Both the position numbers and the translations under genes were made by a program. 64,000 nt of DNA from assembly GCA_934293575.1 (NCBI GenBank), contig CAKQYU010000006.1, positions 62,001 to 126,000 on the forward strand. The letters run 5' to 3'. Of the stretch, positions 38,837-47,883 are shown piece after piece. The notes under the pieces were generated by a model, which ran no database searches, had not been told where the DNA came from, and was given only the letters and a program-made list of their open reading frames with translations. The DNA comes from an uncultured Lachnospiraceae bacterium. Its GTDB lineage: Bacteria; Bacillota; Clostridia; Lachnospirales; Lachnospiraceae. Position 1 is the first letter of the stretch; each line of letters starts with the position of its first letter.

Positions 38837-40369
38837 CTAGCGGCCAAACAACTTAGCCGTTTCATATAATCTTGCCTCTAACTGAGGTGTCAACTCTTCC
38901 TGCGTATATCTCCATGCCCAGTTACCTTCACCAACACCCGGTGTATTCATTCTTGCCCATGAATCCAAACACAAAACATCCTGCATTGGTACAATGGCAA
39001 TATCCGCAACCGATGAAAAACATGCACGAATCAACGTCCAGCACACATCTCCGCCATCTGTATTATAGTATCTTCTAAGTTTATCGCGGGATTGTTCATA
39101 ACACTTCTGATACCAGCCAAGTGTTGTATCATTATCATGTGTTCCCGTATAACATACACAGTTTCTCACGTAGTTATGAGGAAGAAAGTTATTTTCATCC
39201 GGATTTTCAAATCCAAACTGTAAAATCTTCATTCCCGGAAAACCAAACTTATCACGAAGATCAATTACCGACTGGTCGATTTCCCCCAAATCCTCTGCTA
39301 TAATTGGCATATTGTAACCAAGTGTAGCCTCTAAATGTGTAAAGAAATTCACTCCCGGTGCCTGTACCCACTTACCGTTTACCGCTGTTTCTTCACCATA
39401 TGGAATCGCCCAGAATTTATCAAAACCACGGAAATGGTCAATACGGACAAAATCTCCTAAGTTTAACTGATGACGGATTCTGTTAATCCACCATTCATAT
39501 CCGGTCTTTGTGTGTTCCGACCACTTGTAAAGCGGATTGCCCCACAACTGTCCGGTAGCAGAGAAATAATCCGGTGGAACTCCGGCAACTGTTTTTGGGT
39601 AACCCTTACTGTCAAGGTCAAATAACTTCTTATTACACCATACATCCACACTGTCCCATGCAACAAAAATCGGCATATCACAGACAATCTTTATTCCATT
39701 CTCATGTGCATATTCCTTTAACTCCATCCATTGTTTATGGAATAAATACTGGATAAAACGATAATATCCAACTTCCTGTGATAATTTATCCAACCATTCT
39801 TTATATTGCTTTGCGGTTGGTTTCTTTAAGGAATCCTCCCACATATACCAAGGCATACCCTGATGATAATCTTTTCCCGCCATAAACAGTGCATAATCAT
39901 CCAGCCAGTCGGATTCTTCACAGAATTCCTTATACTGTGCCATAAACTCATCACTGGTTGAATATGCATCCTGAATATCTTTATCATTAAAACGTTCATA
40001 TGCTTTTTTCAACAATCCCGTCTTAAATGTAATAACCTTTCCATATTCTACATGATGCGGATCCCACTGTGGCATCTCATAGAAATCTTCATCACAAAGC
40101 AGACCTGCCTGTCTCAATGCATCAATTCCAATGATAAGCGGCTGTCCCGCAAAAGACGAAAACGGCTGATATGGAGAATCTCCAAATCCTGTATGACCTA
40201 AAGGTAATACCTGCCATATATTAAGTCCTGAGCGTTTCATGAAATCAATAAAATCATAAGCTCCCTTTCCTAAATCTCCAATTCCGTAAGGACTTGGAAA
40301 TGAGGTCGGATGAAGCAATATACCTGCATATTTATCATAATTCATGCCTAATGTTGCTGTAACTGCCAT
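38837..40369 (-). CDS. malQ: 4-alpha-glucanotransferase (amylomaltase, MalQ)
   Basis: 510 residues, normal for the GH77 family. N-terminal GILLHPTSFPSPYGIGDLGK; substrate region LPLGHTGFGDSPYQPFSSFA; catalytic nucleophile in DFVRIDHFRGFDKFWAIP; acid/base in MPIIAEDLGEI; third carboxylate in CYTGTHDNDTTLGWY. It transfers maltosyl units between alpha-1,4-glucans in starch or glycogen use. First gene of its operon: a promoter at 40407-40435 and AGGAGG site before ATG 40369. No other glycogen genes are adjacent. Confidence 0.97.
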   Translation of the reverse strand: MAVTATLGMNYDKYAGILLHPTSFPSPYGIGDLGKGAYDFIDFMKRSGLNIWQVLPLGHTGFGDSPYQPFSSFAGQPLIIGIDALRQAGLLCDEDFYEMPQWDPHHVEYGKVITFKTGLLKKAYERFNDKDIQDAYSTSDEFMAQYKEFCEESDWLDDYALFMAGKDYHQGMPWYMWEDSLKKPTAKQYKEWLDKLSQEVGYYRFIQYLFHKQWMELKEYAHENGIKIVCDMPIFVAWDSVDVWCNKKLFDLDSKGYPKTVAGVPPDYFSATGQLWGNPLYKWSEHTKTGYEWWINRIRHQLNLGDFVRIDHFRGFDKFWAIPYGEETAVNGKWVQAPGVNFFTHLEATLGYNMPIIAEDLGEIDQSVIDLRDKFGFPGMKILQFGFENPDENNFLPHNYVRNCVCYTGTHDNDTTLGWYQKCYEQSRDKLRRYYNTDGGDVCWTLIRACFSSVADIAIVPMQDVLCLDSWARMNTPGVGEGNWAWRYTQEELTPQLEARLYETAKLFGR

Positions 40370-40406
40370 GATAATTCCTCCGTTGTATTCTCATATTCAG
40401 TCTATC

Positions 40407-40435
40407 ATTATATCGAAAAATCTTAAGATATACAA
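40407..40435 (-). promoter_or_regulatory. Sigma-A-type promoter for malQ-plsC
   Basis: On the minus strand TTGTAT (40430-40435), 17 bases, TATAAT (40407-40412). It lies about 40 bases before the malQ start. Confidence 0.7.
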
Positions 40436-40449
40436 GGTTTTTCATTTGT

Positions 40450-41403
40450 TTATACAATTACGTTTCTTTTTGCTCCATCCAAAAAACTCTGAATATTTTT
40501 TTCCAGCTCACAAAGTAATCTTGTTCTTGCCTCAATTGTTCCCCAGCCGATATGCGGTGTCATAATCAAACGATCCCTGTCTTTTATCTCATTTAACGGA
40601 TTTGCAAAAGAAAGCGGTTCTTCCTCAAATACATCTAACCCTGCCGCTGCAATCTCTTCTTTCTTTAAAGCTTCCGCCAGCGCTTCGTTATCGACTACCG
40701 GACCTCTCGCCACATTAATCAAAACTGCCGTATTCTTCATTTTCTTAAATGCCTCCGCCCGAAACAACCCTTGTGTTTTTTCATTTAACGGACAATGCAC
40801 CGATATAATGTCTGATTTTTCCAATAGTTCATCAAAATCAACCCTTTGATACAAAACATCATATGCATTACCGGATGCAGAATAATAAATTACCTCCGCT
40901 CCAAATGCCTGTGCAAGCTTTGCCGTCTGTCTTCCAATCGCTCCAAGACCGGCAATTCCCCATGTTTTCCCTGCAATTTCATGAAACTGACAATCCACAT
41001 GACTGAATTTTTTACTTCTTGTATATTCGCCGCTTTCAACATAACTGCAATAATAATCCAGATGTTCATATACGGATAACAATAACGCCACTGTATGTTG
41101 TGCCACACTTTCCGTCGAATATCCACTTACATTTGTTACACGTATTCCGGCATTTTTACAATAATCAATATCAACATTATTATATCCGGTTGCAGCTTCA
41201 CATACCATTTTCACACTGCTTCCTTCCAGTACGCTTTTATCAATAATAAGCTTATTGGGAACAATAATATCCGCATCTTTCACCGCATCCTTTACATTCT
41301 CCTGTAAAAGACTGCCATGCAATACAACTTCTCCGAATCTTTCCAACGGCTTCCACGATATATCCTTTCCGATGGAAGCTGCCTCTAATACTACTATTTT
41401 CAT
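40450..41403 (-). CDS. D-2-hydroxyacid dehydrogenase (NAD-dependent)
   Basis: 317 residues. The NAD-binding motif GKTWGIAGLGAIGRQTAKLA lies near residue 143, followed by SVHCPLNEKTQGLF, INVARGPVVDNEALAEAL (catalytic Arg region) and the catalytic His in MTPHIGWGTIEARTRL. Glu is in GLDVFEEEPL. The family includes glycerate, hydroxypyruvate and phenyl-lactate dehydrogenases; the N-terminal text does not settle the substrate. Closest in style to the glycerate/hydroxypyruvate reductase type. A glycerate kinase is encoded 11 kb away, not linked. It is a single gene. Confidence 0.92.
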   Translation of the reverse strand: MKIVVLEAASIGKDISWKPLERFGEVVLHGSLLQENVKDAVKDADIIVPNKLIIDKSVLEGSSVKMVCEAATGYNNVDIDYCKNAGIRVTNVSGYSTESVAQHTVALLLSVYEHLDYYCSYVESGEYTRSKKFSHVDCQFHEIAGKTWGIAGLGAIGRQTAKLAQAFGAEVIYYSASGNAYDVLYQRVDFDELLEKSDIISVHCPLNEKTQGLFRAEAFKKMKNTAVLINVARGPVVDNEALAEALKKEEIAAAGLDVFEEEPLSFANPLNEIKDRDRLIMTPHIGWGTIEARTRLLCELEKNIQSFLDGAKRNVIV

Positions 41404-41442
41404 CTCTCACTCCCGATTCCGGTTTTTATCTTCTACATAAAA

Positions 41443-41472
41443 GCAGGACACCCCCAAAAAGAAATGTCCTGC
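41443..41472 (-). terminator. Hairpin between D-2-hydroxyacid dehydrogenase and pgi
   Basis: GCAGGACA pairs with TGTCCTGC; TTTTATG follows on the minus strand. It ends the pgi message. Confidence 0.75.
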
Positions 41473-41494
41473 CAATCATCCTTATTCCATGAAA

Positions 41495-42856
41495 TTATTT
41501 ATTTAATCTTGCACGAAGCTTTGCTCCCTGCTCTTCAAAACCAGGCTTACCTAATAATGCAAACATGTTCTTCTTGTAGCTTTCTACACCAGGCTGGTTA
41601 AATGGATTAACACCAAGTACATATCCTGATACACCGCAAGCGAACTCAAAGAAATAGAATAATTCACCAAGGTTAAATTCATTCATAAACGGAAGTGTAA
41701 TCATAAGATTTGGAATCTCACCATCTACATGGGCAAGTACAGTTCCGTTCATAGCCTGCTTGTTGATGTAATCAATTGTTCTACCTGCAAGATAGTTCAA
41801 TCCGTCTAAATCATCATCTTCCTTTTCCATGATAATCTTACGTCTAGGTGAACCAATATTAACAACTGTCTCAATATGATTCTTTGTACCGTCCTGAATG
41901 AACTGTCCTAAAGAATGAAGGTCGGTTGTAAAGTCACATGCTGTAGGATAAATACCTTTTCCATCCTTACCTTCTGACTCGCCAAATAACTGCTTCCACC
42001 ACTCACCGATATAATGAACAGATGGTGTATAGTTTGCAAGAATCTCCATTGACTTACCCTTTTCACGTAAGATATTACGGATTGCTGCATACTGTAATGC
42101 ATAATTATCTTCAAATTCACTTTCAATACATTTCTGTCTTGCAGCTGCGGCACCAACCATCAACTGCTTGATGTCTGCACCGGAAACAGCGATTGGAAGT
42201 AAACCAACAGCAGTAAGAACCGAGAAACGTCCTCCTACATCATCCGGAACTACAAATGTCTCATATCCTTCTGCATCAGCTAAATTCTTAAGCGCACCTT
42301 TTTCTTTATCTGTGGTTGCATAAATTCTCTTTGCAGCTTCTCTTTCACCATACTTCTCAATTAAAAGCTTCTTGAAAATACGGAACGCAATTGCAGGCTC
42401 TGTTGTTGTTCCTGACTTAGAAATAATATTAATTGAAAAATCTCTGTCTCCAACAACCTCTAATAAATGCTCAAGATAAGTAGAACTGATATTGTTACCG
42501 CAGAAATAAATCTCCGGAGTACCCTTTCTCATATCCTTATCAATTACATTGTAAAATGTATGTCTTAATGCTTCAATGGCAGCTCTTGCACCAAGGTAAG
42601 ATCCTCCAATACCGATAACGATTAAAATATCAGAATCACTCTGAATCTTCTTTGCTGCTTCCTTGATTCTCTTGAACTCTTCTCTGTCATAATTAACAGG
42701 AAGATCAATCCATCCTAAGAAATCATTACCTTCACCTGTACGCTCTAATAATGTTTTCTTTGCTTCTTCTACTCTTGGTCTCATAGCTGCGATATCTTCA
42801 TCCGATACCATAAACATCGCATTGCTATAGTCAAAACTAATATTCTCTTCTGCCAT
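41495..42856 (-). CDS. pgi: Glucose-6-phosphate isomerase
   Basis: 453 residues from ATG 42856 (MAEENISFDYSNAMFMVSDE), which follows AAAGGAG; a longer TTG frame has no family sequence. Motifs: VIGIGGSYLGARAAIEALRH, INIISKSGTTTEPAIAFRIF, DVGGRFSVLTAVGLLPIAVS, GSPRRKIIMEKEDDDLDGLN and FNQPGVESYKKNMFALLGKP. This is the short bacterial PGI class found in Firmicutes. It interconverts glucose 6-phosphate and fructose 6-phosphate in glycolysis. Monocistronic, ending at the hairpin 41443-41472. Confidence 0.97.
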   Translation of the reverse strand: MAEENISFDYSNAMFMVSDEDIAAMRPRVEEAKKTLLERTGEGNDFLGWIDLPVNYDREEFKRIKEAAKKIQSDSDILIVIGIGGSYLGARAAIEALRHTFYNVIDKDMRKGTPEIYFCGNNISSTYLEHLLEVVGDRDFSINIISKSGTTTEPAIAFRIFKKLLIEKYGEREAAKRIYATTDKEKGALKNLADAEGYETFVVPDDVGGRFSVLTAVGLLPIAVSGADIKQLMVGAAAARQKCIESEFEDNYALQYAAIRNILREKGKSMEILANYTPSVHYIGEWWKQLFGESEGKDGKGIYPTACDFTTDLHSLGQFIQDGTKNHIETVVNIGSPRRKIIMEKEDDDLDGLNYLAGRTIDYINKQAMNGTVLAHVDGEIPNLMITLPFMNEFNLGELFYFFEFACGVSGYVLGVNPFNQPGVESYKKNMFALLGKPGFEEQGAKLRARLNK

Positions 42857-42954
42857 GTCTTTGCTCTCCTTTGTTCTCATTTTATAGGAATTATTTTTAA
42901 TCCCAAAAATCAACCTATATTCTATCAAATCAGGCAATAAATATCAATCATTTT

Positions 42955-43878
42955 CTATTGATTCAAATCATAAAGCGTTCCAAAAGAATATCCTTCCTTT
43001 TTTAAATTCTTTATAATCTCCTCCAATGCATCATGATTTGCCTTTGATACATTATGAACAAGAGGAATTGCTCCCGGATGATAATATTTTTTAAAATGTT
43101 CCAGAACATGCTCCTTGGACGGCTGATTATTTACGTCATAATCTAAATATGCAATGGACCAGAAAATCGTTGTATATCCCAAATCCTTTGCCATCTGCAA
43201 TGTTCTTTGACTGTATTCGCCCCTTGGCGGACGGAAAAATAAATCCATCTCATATCCTGTAGCTTCCTTCATATATTTTTCACAAGAAAGCAATTCGTTT
43301 TTCTGCTCTTCAATTGTTTTTGACGGCATGGAAGGGTGTGTCACCGTATGATTACAGACCAGATGCCCTTCTTTTTTCATCCGTTTCACAATATCGATAT
43401 TATCCCGGATAAATGTCTGGGTTACAAAAAAAGCAGCTTTCACATCTTCCTTTTTTAAAACATCCAGCATATCATTTGTAAATCCGTTTTCATATCCGCA
43501 GTCAAAGGTCAGATATATCTTTTTTTCACTAACGGGAACCACATAATAGGCATTATAGTCCGTAATCTCAAAATCCTCCTGACATCCGGACTGTTCATGT
43601 AAATCATTCCGTTTAAACCACCATGCATACAATGTATTATCAATTGCATCATAATCGGTGTCCTCTACGATTATTCTTTCCTGTTTCTTCACCTCTTTAG
43701 ACGATTGTGTGTCTTCCTGTTTCGTTTTTTCTTCGGTCACCGACCCAGCCTTCCCATTCTGATTAGATCCACCATTGTATGTAAATGAATGCCCAAAACG
43801 CAACCACATGAAAAAAAATCCTGTGACCATTACGATAAATCCAAAAAAAACAACTTTTTTTCTGCTACTGATTTTCAA
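42955..43878 (-). CDS. PdaA-type polysaccharide deacetylase
   Basis: 307 residues from TTG 43878. An N-terminal membrane helix (about 9-26) and a Lys/Glu/Ser-rich linker precede the NodB-type domain at about 105-300. Motif 1 is KIYLTFDCGYENGFTNDMLD, motif 2 HLVCNHTVTHPSMPSKTIEE, motif 3 LFFRPPRGEYSQRTL, and late GAIPLVHNVSKANHDALEEI. The TFDxGYENG text is the PdaA (delta-lactam) branch, which deacetylates N-acetylmuramic acid in spore cortex. In PdaA the second Asp of the usual TFDDG is already replaced by Asn; here it is Cys. An ordinary vegetative wall deacetylase is the alternative. Confidence 0.88.
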   Translation of the reverse strand: MKISSRKKVVFFGFIVMVTGFFFMWLRFGHSFTYNGGSNQNGKAGSVTEEKTKQEDTQSSKEVKKQERIIVEDTDYDAIDNTLYAWWFKRNDLHEQSGCQEDFEITDYNAYYVVPVSEKKIYLTFDCGYENGFTNDMLDVLKKEDVKAAFFVTQTFIRDNIDIVKRMKKEGHLVCNHTVTHPSMPSKTIEEQKNELLSCEKYMKEATGYEMDLFFRPPRGEYSQRTLQMAKDLGYTTIFWSIAYLDYDVNNQPSKEHVLEHFKKYYHPGAIPLVHNVSKANHDALEEIIKNLKKEGYSFGTLYDLNQ

Positions 43879-43889
43879 TATCTACCTGC

Positions 43890-44696
43890 CTATGCAAGAA
43901 AACTCTGTACAAATTCCTCCAGTAATTCCAGATTCGGATCCTCGTCATCCGATAAGGCAACCTCTGTCATGGCAACATCCGCTCTCTTTGATTTGCTGTT
44001 TTTTTCCTCCATTTCCCTTACAAGTCTTTGCAGCATCTCCATATCACTTTCCGGCAATTCTTTTGAAGCTTCCTCCGTCCTTTCCAAGGAAACATTTTGA
44101 ACCGCTTGATCATCTTCTTCCCGCTGTTTGTCGGTTAAAGAATCTCCTTGCGGCATTTCTGCCATTCTCTCTTCATCCTTTGTCCGTATCAATCGATTTG
44201 CCAGGAAATTTTCCAAATAATCCACCAGCTGAATTTGTATCTGTGCCTTCTTATTTTTTACTCCAAATATATGAAAGAACACAAAAAAACATACCAATGT
44301 TATTACATAGGCAAATAAAATTTCTATGTACATCTGCAAAGCCGCCTTTGTCATATAATAATAAAATGCCATTCCGGATGTTAATAAAGAAACAAATCCC
44401 GCACATATAAACGGTCCTCTTTCCAATGAATTATACGGAACACCCATGAATTTTAACTTTAGTAAATATTTCTCCACATAAGCCTGAGTATTATGTATTT
44501 CATAATCCATACCGTATATCGTCTCAAACTGATTTTTTAAATTTACCAATACCTTTTTTCTGGTGGTTTTCATATTAGCCGATGCCTTTACATAACTATT
44601 TAAAGACAGTGTCACCAACAGCTGTAACAAAAGACTTACCGCTCCAAAAATAAAAATACTGCATAACCCGCTATGCAAACTAAAAAACTGATACAT
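43890..44696 (-). CDS. Uncharacterised membrane protein with acidic cytoplasmic tail
   Basis: 268 residues. A helix at about 12-32 leads to a basic segment (ASANMKTTRKKVLVNLKNQF), then two helices at about 93-111 and 119-143. The last 120 residues are charged and low in complexity (ERMAEMPQGDSLTDKQREED, EMLQRLVREMEEKNSKSKRA), ending in an acidic stretch. No named domain recognised. It is 11 bases upstream of the PdaA-type deacetylase and probably cotranscribed with it, so a role in wall modification or export is possible. Ribosome site GGAAG before ATG 44696. Confidence 0.75.
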   Translation of the reverse strand: MYQFFSLHSGLCSIFIFGAVSLLLQLLVTLSLNSYVKASANMKTTRKKVLVNLKNQFETIYGMDYEIHNTQAYVEKYLLKLKFMGVPYNSLERGPFICAGFVSLLTSGMAFYYYMTKAALQMYIEILFAYVITLVCFFVFFHIFGVKNKKAQIQIQLVDYLENFLANRLIRTKDEERMAEMPQGDSLTDKQREEDDQAVQNVSLERTEEASKELPESDMEMLQRLVREMEEKNSKSKRADVAMTEVALSDDEDPNLELLEEFVQSFLA

Positions 44697-44824
44697 TTTC
44701 TTACTTCCTTTCCGATATTTATATATTTTAGTTTACCTTTCAGATATTGGAATCTCAATTGCATTTTGACGCAATCTCCGACATATATCCAACCGTCCTG
44801 ACTATATTTGTTATCTTTTACAGA

Positions 44825-44852
44825 TTGCAAATTACTTATCTTGTGCTATACT
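44825..44852 (+). promoter_or_regulatory. Promoter for the TSCPD protein and murG
   Basis: TTGCAA (44825-44830), 16 bases, TATACT (44847-44852) with TG one base upstream (extended -10). It lies about 60 bases before the first start. Confidence 0.65.
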
Positions 44853-44913
44853 TCTTGTAATAATCCTGTTAATGGTACAATTATATTTATATTAAAAAGA
44901 AAGGATGATTCAC

Positions 44914-45165
44914 ATGACATACAAAACACAGGGAGTTTGTTCTCAGAAAATCGATTTTGATATTGAGGATGGTAAGGTAATGAATGTTCGTTTCTACGGC
45001 GGCTGCAACGGTAACACACAGGGTGTTGCCCGTTTAGTTGAAGGAATGGATGTAAACGAAGCCATTGCGCGAATGGAAGGAATCCAGTGCGGATTTAAGG
45101 GTACTTCCTGCCCGGATCAGTTGGCAAAAGCATTAAAGCAGGCATTAAATACAAAAAATGCATAA
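44914..45165 (+). CDS. TSCPD domain protein (TIGR03905 family)
   Basis: 83 residues from ATG 44914 (MTYKTQGVCSQKIDFDIEDG); an earlier ATG at 44905 overlaps the AAGGATG ribosome site. Motifs: GVCS, RFYGGCNGNTQGVARLVEGM, then GIQCGFKGTSCPDQLAKAL. The four cysteines recall the C-terminal TSCPD domain of class II ribonucleotide reductases and probably bind metal or act in redox. Stand-alone members are common in Clostridia and have no established function. It is followed by murG after 24 bases. Confidence 0.9.
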   Translation: MTYKTQGVCSQKIDFDIEDGKVMNVRFYGGCNGNTQGVARLVEGMDVNEAIARMEGIQCGFKGTSCPDQLAKALKQALNTKNA

Positions 45166-45189
45166 TCAAACAGATGAGGAGCTTATACT

Positions 45190-46281
45190 ATGAAAAAAAT
45201 TGTTCTTACCGGTGGGGGAACTGCCGGTCATGTTACCCCGAATATTGCATTGTTACCAAGTCTGAAAAACGCAGGATATGAAGTACACTACATCGGTTCT
45301 TATAACGGAATTGAAAAAGAATTAATTGAAAATATGGGGATTCCCTATTACGGAATTTCTTCAGGAAAGCTTCGTCGATACTTTGACGTTAAGAATTTTT
45401 CCGATCCGTTCCGTGTTATCAAAGGATTTAGTGAAGCAAACCGCATCCTCAAAAAGATTAAACCGGATGTTGTATTTTCAAAAGGTGGATTTGTAACCGT
45501 ACCCGTTGTAATTGCAGCCAAGAAAAATCATATTCCGGCAATTATCCATGAATCGGATATGACTCCGGGTCTTGCAAATAAAATATGTATTCCATCCGCA
45601 AGTAAGGTCTGCTGCAATTTTAAAGAAACCTTTGATTTATTACCGGAAGGAAAAGCCGTACTTACCGGAACTCCGATCCGCAGAGAATTGTTTGAAGGCA
45701 ATGCCGCAACCGCAGCTCAGTTATGTAATTTAACTACAGACAAACCAACTATTTTAATTATTGGCGGAAGCAGCGGAAGCGTTGTAATTAACAACTGTGT
45801 CAGAGAAAGCTTAGATGAAATTCTTAAAACATTTCAGGTCGTTCATCTGTGTGGAAAAGGGCATTTGGATGAATCCCTGAAAGACAAACCGGGTTATGCA
45901 CAATTTGAATACGTTTCAAAAGAATTAAGAGATTTATTTGCATTATCTGACCTGGTAATATCAAGAGCAGGCGCAAATGCAATTTGTGAACTGCTTGCCC
46001 TTAAAAAACCGAATATTTTAATTCCTCTTTCCAAAGCAGCCAGCCGCGGAGACCAGATTCTGAATGCAAAATCATTTAAAAAGAACGGCTTCAGTTATGT
46101 AATTGAAGAGGAAGAGCTTTCCAAAGCCTCATTACTAAATGCAATCCGTGACGTATCAACACATAAGGAACAATACATCAAAGCAATGAACGAAAGTGAA
46201 ATGTCGGATTCCATCGGAACCATTATGAAATTAATCGAGGAATTATCCGGTTCTTCCACCAAGGAACAGAACAACAAATAA
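45190..46281 (+). CDS. murG: MurG, lipid II-forming N-acetylglucosaminyltransferase
   Basis: 363 residues. N-terminal GGGTAGHVTPNIALLPSLKN glycine loop, SKGGFVTVPVVIAAKKNHIP, ESDMTPGLANKICIPSASKV, C-terminal IIGGSSGSVVINNCVRESLD and LVISRAGANAICELLALKKP. It adds GlcNAc to lipid I on the inner membrane face. It lies outside a division/cell-wall cluster, next to a TSCPD gene, and resembles the murG-like copy that B. cereus-type Firmicutes carry in addition to the cluster copy. So a second murG may exist elsewhere; that is inference. Confidence 0.95.
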   Translation: MKKIVLTGGGTAGHVTPNIALLPSLKNAGYEVHYIGSYNGIEKELIENMGIPYYGISSGKLRRYFDVKNFSDPFRVIKGFSEANRILKKIKPDVVFSKGGFVTVPVVIAAKKNHIPAIIHESDMTPGLANKICIPSASKVCCNFKETFDLLPEGKAVLTGTPIRRELFEGNAATAAQLCNLTTDKPTILIIGGSSGSVVINNCVRESLDEILKTFQVVHLCGKGHLDESLKDKPGYAQFEYVSKELRDLFALSDLVISRAGANAICELLALKKPNILIPLSKAASRGDQILNAKSFKKNGFSYVIEEEELSKASLLNAIRDVSTHKEQYIKAMNESEMSDSIGTIMKLIEELSGSSTKEQNNK

Positions 46282-46293
46282 TATTACAAAAAT

Positions 46294-46333
46294 AAATCGG
46301 GACATCTTCCAACTAGGAAAATGTCCCGATTTT
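46294..46333. terminator. Bidirectional terminator after murG
   Basis: AAATCGGGACAT pairs with ATGTCCCGATTTT around a 15-base loop (CTTCCAACTAGGAAA, itself a small hairpin). T-runs on both strands. Converging minus-strand gene stops at 46351. Confidence 0.88.
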
Positions 46334-46350
46334 ATGTACTGTCGTTTTGT

Positions 46351-46878
46351 TTAGTTTTCAGACTTCACACCGTTATATAACTGCTGGAAAATATCTTTTT
46401 TGATGTCTCCGTTCTGTTGGAAATGAACACCCTTATCATCAATATATACCGGATTCTTCAAATCATCGATATATGGATAAATCTCAACATTCTTATCTAC
46501 AATCTTAAACTCTACTTTGACGATTGCACTTGTATATAACATTCCACCATAGTCCGGCCAATCCTTTAAATTCACACTGGCACCTCTTCCATAGTAGTAT
46601 ACTCTTGCATATCCATCCGAAGAATCCTCTGCTGACAAATAAGACCAGCAGCCGGTTGTTGTATTCTTTGTCAATACTTCTTCATATGAATGATTGTCCA
46701 CATCTTTACAAGGAAGCTGCTTTACTTTGTCAATCATAGCTTTTGCTTCCACATCTGCTACGGACTGCACCATTCCCTTTACATAGTTTTGCGGATATTC
46801 CGGCAATATAAAATAAATTCCTACAAAAATAGCTACAATGACAAGAATGGCTACAATTTTCTTTAAAATATCTTTCAT
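46351..46878 (-). CDS. Membrane-anchored exported protein of unknown function
   Basis: 175 residues from ATG 46878 (MKDILKKIVAILVIVAIFVG), after GGGAGGAACAAAG. One N-terminal helix (about 7-27) with positive residues inside suggests a type II anchor or uncleaved signal. The outer part has two cysteines (QLPCKDVDNHSYEEVLTKNT, TGCWSYLSAEDSSDGYARVY) that could pair. The rest is beta-rich with many Tyr and Asp. No family recognised. It follows the HD gene by 18 bases. Confidence 0.75.
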   Translation of the reverse strand: MKDILKKIVAILVIVAIFVGIYFILPEYPQNYVKGMVQSVADVEAKAMIDKVKQLPCKDVDNHSYEEVLTKNTTTGCWSYLSAEDSSDGYARVYYYGRGASVNLKDWPDYGGMLYTSAIVKVEFKIVDKNVEIYPYIDDLKNPVYIDDKGVHFQQNGDIKKDIFQQLYNGVKSEN

Positions 46879-46896
46879 CTTTGTTCCTCCCAAGTC

Positions 46897-47487
46897 CTAG
46901 AATAACTCTTTTTCTAACTGAAAAATAAACTCCTCTAAAATCTTCATTCGTCTGCTATATTCTAACCGGGCTGCATCCGTCTTACATCGACGGATTTTAG
47001 GACGATTTCCTTTATAATAATTCTTAACCCGATAGTAAGCTTTTTTGTAGTTCGGTTCTTCTTCACAGGCAGTTGCCATAGCATCCCATATTACACTGAT
47101 GGCGCCAACCTCATCTAATAAATCCGCATCCATAACAACCTGACATTCTATTGATAATTCCTCTGTTGTATCTTTGTCTTCATGGATACGAATAATCTCA
47201 CCTATTCTACTAATCTTGTCCGGATCAACTCCTATGCTATCCAAATAATTAACCGCTATCTGGGCTCCAATCTCTCCATGATCCTTTTCTTCATCCCAGC
47301 CAACATCATGTAATAATGCTGCTAACGCAATAATTTCCAGATCTCCCCCAACTTTTGCCTGTAATTTTATTGCCCATCTATATACTCGCATGGTATGTTC
47401 AAACCGATCGCGGAATGGATAGTTAGAAGGTCTTCCGTTATTCGAAATTTGTTCTTTTACAAATTCAATAACATTTGCGTAGTTCAT
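46897..47487 (-). CDS. HD-domain phosphohydrolase
   Basis: 196 residues. Metal-binding HD motifs: RFEHTMRVYRWAIKLQ (first His), LAALLHDVGWDEEKDHGEIG (HD), and EIIRIHEDKDTTEELSIECQ plus DADLLDEVGAISVIWD (last Asp). The C-terminal third is helical and basic (RVKNYYKGNRPKIRRCKTDA). Small HD proteins of this type often act on nucleotides or in signalling; the substrate is not predictable. It takes the place where dnaX follows the SRP RNA in B. subtilis. Start ATG 47487 after GGAGAGGG. Confidence 0.9.
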   Translation of the reverse strand: MNYANVIEFVKEQISNNGRPSNYPFRDRFEHTMRVYRWAIKLQAKVGGDLEIIALAALLHDVGWDEEKDHGEIGAQIAVNYLDSIGVDPDKISRIGEIIRIHEDKDTTEELSIECQVVMDADLLDEVGAISVIWDAMATACEEEPNYKKAYYRVKNYYKGNRPKIRRCKTDAARLEYSRRMKILEEFIFQLEKELF

Positions 47488-47604
47488 GCTACCCTCTCCA
47501 ATCTTATATCCTGATAATCTTATTTATTGTAACACCAATTTACAAATTATTCTATATTTTTTTTCGTTTTCCTGAGATTTTTTTGGAGAATTCCAATAAA
47601 AAAT

Positions 47605-47865
47605 CCACGCGGTTTGCTTCGTAAACGATCCCTAATCGTTACCATAGCAGTTAACTCAGTCCAGGCACCCTTACGGCACATGAAACATCCTACTTAGTGC
47701 TGCTTCGTTCCCGACCTGACACGGTTCATAGGCTTCCATTGCGTAAGACCCATACGTCAACGCCACTTACTATGGCCGGCACTAAAGACTGCTCCCTAGG
47801 CAAACCATCACCCCTGCTATAGCGGATTGCAGGTACAGGGCACCGCTACTTCCCCGGCTGCGTGG
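47605..47865 (-). ncRNA. ffs: Large Gram-positive signal recognition particle RNA (scRNA type)
   Basis: About 261 bases, transcribed right to left. The Alu domain text on the minus strand (GTAGCGGTGCCCTGTACCTG, then CAATCCGCTATAGCAGG) is almost the same as in B. subtilis scRNA. Domain IV reads TGTCAGGTCGGGAACGAAGC around 47697-47722 and binds Ffh. The two ends pair (CCACGC with GCGTGG) and ATTTTTT follows as terminator. The GGAA tetraloop is closed by G-C, not the usual C-G, with both bases changed together. It lies just after tadA, as in B. subtilis (yaaJ-scr). Confidence 0.95.
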
Positions 47866-47883
47866 AAAAATAAACTATATATA

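Noticed and set aside
42857..42937. Longer N-terminus for glucose-6-phosphate isomerase from a TTG
   Set aside because: The extra 27 residues match no PGI and a strong AAAGGAG site precedes ATG 42856.
44636..44830. Minus-strand 64-residue open frame upstream of the 268-residue membrane gene
   Set aside because: It overlaps the true start of that gene in another frame and covers the promoter of the plus-strand TSCPD gene; no family sequence.
47600..47870. SRP RNA region considered as tmRNA or RNase P RNA
   Set aside because: Alu and domain IV sequences match scRNA closely; no tRNA-like ends or RNase P P4 helix seen.
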